Origin: Jeotgalicoccus meleagridis
GTDB taxonomy: Bacteria; Bacillota; Bacilli; Staphylococcales; Salinicoccaceae
Length of the DNA: 64,000 nt
Direction: 5' to 3'
Assembly (NCBI RefSeq): GCF_903994045.1
Contig: NZ_CAJEWD010000007.1
Location: forward strand, 98,886-162,885
Part shown: positions 63,656 to 64,000 of the stretch, one piece after another
How positions within the stretch are numbered: the first letter of the stretch is position 1
How the letters are laid out: the number at the start of each line of letters is the position of its first letter
Translations under genes and position numbers: made by a program
Notes under the pieces: model-generated
What the model was told of the DNA's origin: nothing
Database searches by the model: none
What the model saw: only the letters and a program-made list of their open reading frames with translations

Positions 63656-63935
63656 TACAATGAAGACACGACGAAGTCCAGGTAACGGCTTATCAGGACA
63701 ATGAGAACACGACGAAGTCCAGGTAACGCGCTATCAGGACAATGAGCACTCGACGAAGTCCAGATAACGGCTTATCAGGACAATGAGGACTCGACGAAGT
63801 CCAGGTAAACGCTTATCAGGACAATGAGCGCACGACGAAGTCCAGGTAACGCGCTATCAGGACAATGAGCACACGACGAAGTCCAGATAACACGCTATCG
63901 GTACAATGAGCGCCGCTCATAGTCCAGATAAACGC
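63655..63935. repeat. Seven 41-bp units, inverted relative of array C (C')
   Basis: GACGAAGTCCAG starts at 63670, 63711, 63752, 63793, 63834 and 63875, always 41 bp apart, with a diverged last unit near 63916. Reverse-complemented they match array C. From 63936 to the window end I see only low-complexity sequence, including a run of CCCAA units. Confidence 0.9.
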
Positions 63936-64000
63936 CAACAAAATTTTTCCACCCAGAAAAATCCAAAATTATAACCCAACCCAACCCAACCCACGCCCAC

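Overview
The window is a low-G+C chromosomal segment from a member of the Staphylococcaceae. The gene orders polA-mutM-coaE-gapB-nrdR-dnaB-dnaI-thrS-infC-rpmI-rplT and tig-clpX-engB-hemA-X-C-D-B-L are typical of that family. A membrane-anchored cytochrome c after hemL, which Staphylococcus itself generally lacks, points to a relative such as Jeotgalicoccus, Salinicoccus, Nosocomiicoccus or Macrococcus. The genus is an inference. || Layout. (1) 1-11.6 kb: replication, repair and translation genes, with a T-box in front of thrS and an L20 leader in front of infC, whose best start codon is the rare ATA. (2) 11.7-12.35 kb: two adjacent tandem arrays of 51-bp units with no convincing gene. (3) 12.4-34.4 kb: YhfC-like membrane protease, Na+/alanine symporter, M42 peptidase, rRNA methyltransferase, T-box pheS-pheT, zapA, cvpA, polX, mutS2, trxA, uvrC, sdhCAB, MarR regulator, murI, rdgB, phosphoesterase and acetyltransferase. 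(4) 34.45-42.03 kb: a decayed prophage integrated in a tRNA-Arg(TCT) gene. It keeps a lysogeny module (frameshifted integrase, ImmA protease, DUF4352 membrane protein, CI-like repressor, operator set) and a nonsense-riddled cro and frameshifted LysM lysin remnant. It also carries cargo: an HNH-like gene, an SOS-type YolD gene, a lipoprotein, a mini-operon of two tiny membrane peptides plus an HTH protein, and two candidate small RNAs. (5) 42.03-50.6 kb: more accessory DNA, including second copies of the HNH-like, HTH/membrane-peptide and YolD genes outside the prophage boundary, an MFS exporter, a P-loop kinase, MazG, DUF1643, a membrane-tethered thermonuclease and a VUT transporter. (6) 50.72-51.42 kb: a composite repeat of two 41-bp-unit tandem arrays. 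(7) 51.6-63.3 kb: NUDIX, a helical protein, tig, clpX, engB, the haem operon hemAXCDBL and cytochrome c. (8) 63.42-63.94 kb: an inverted copy of the composite repeat. || How the genes work together. Region 7 makes protohaem precursors from glutamyl-tRNA; haem is used by SdhC and by the cytochrome c. The prophage has the layout of an SOS-inducible lysogen: a LexA-type box precedes immA-int, and four TAACGG-N5-GTTA operators surround the CI/Cro switch. LexA-type boxes also precede both yolD genes. || The strongest leads are the two families of paired tandem arrays lying where core gene order is interrupted, the inverted pair bracketing the 12-kb haem block, and the duplicated HTH/tiny-membrane-peptide modules with a structured RNA beside one of them.
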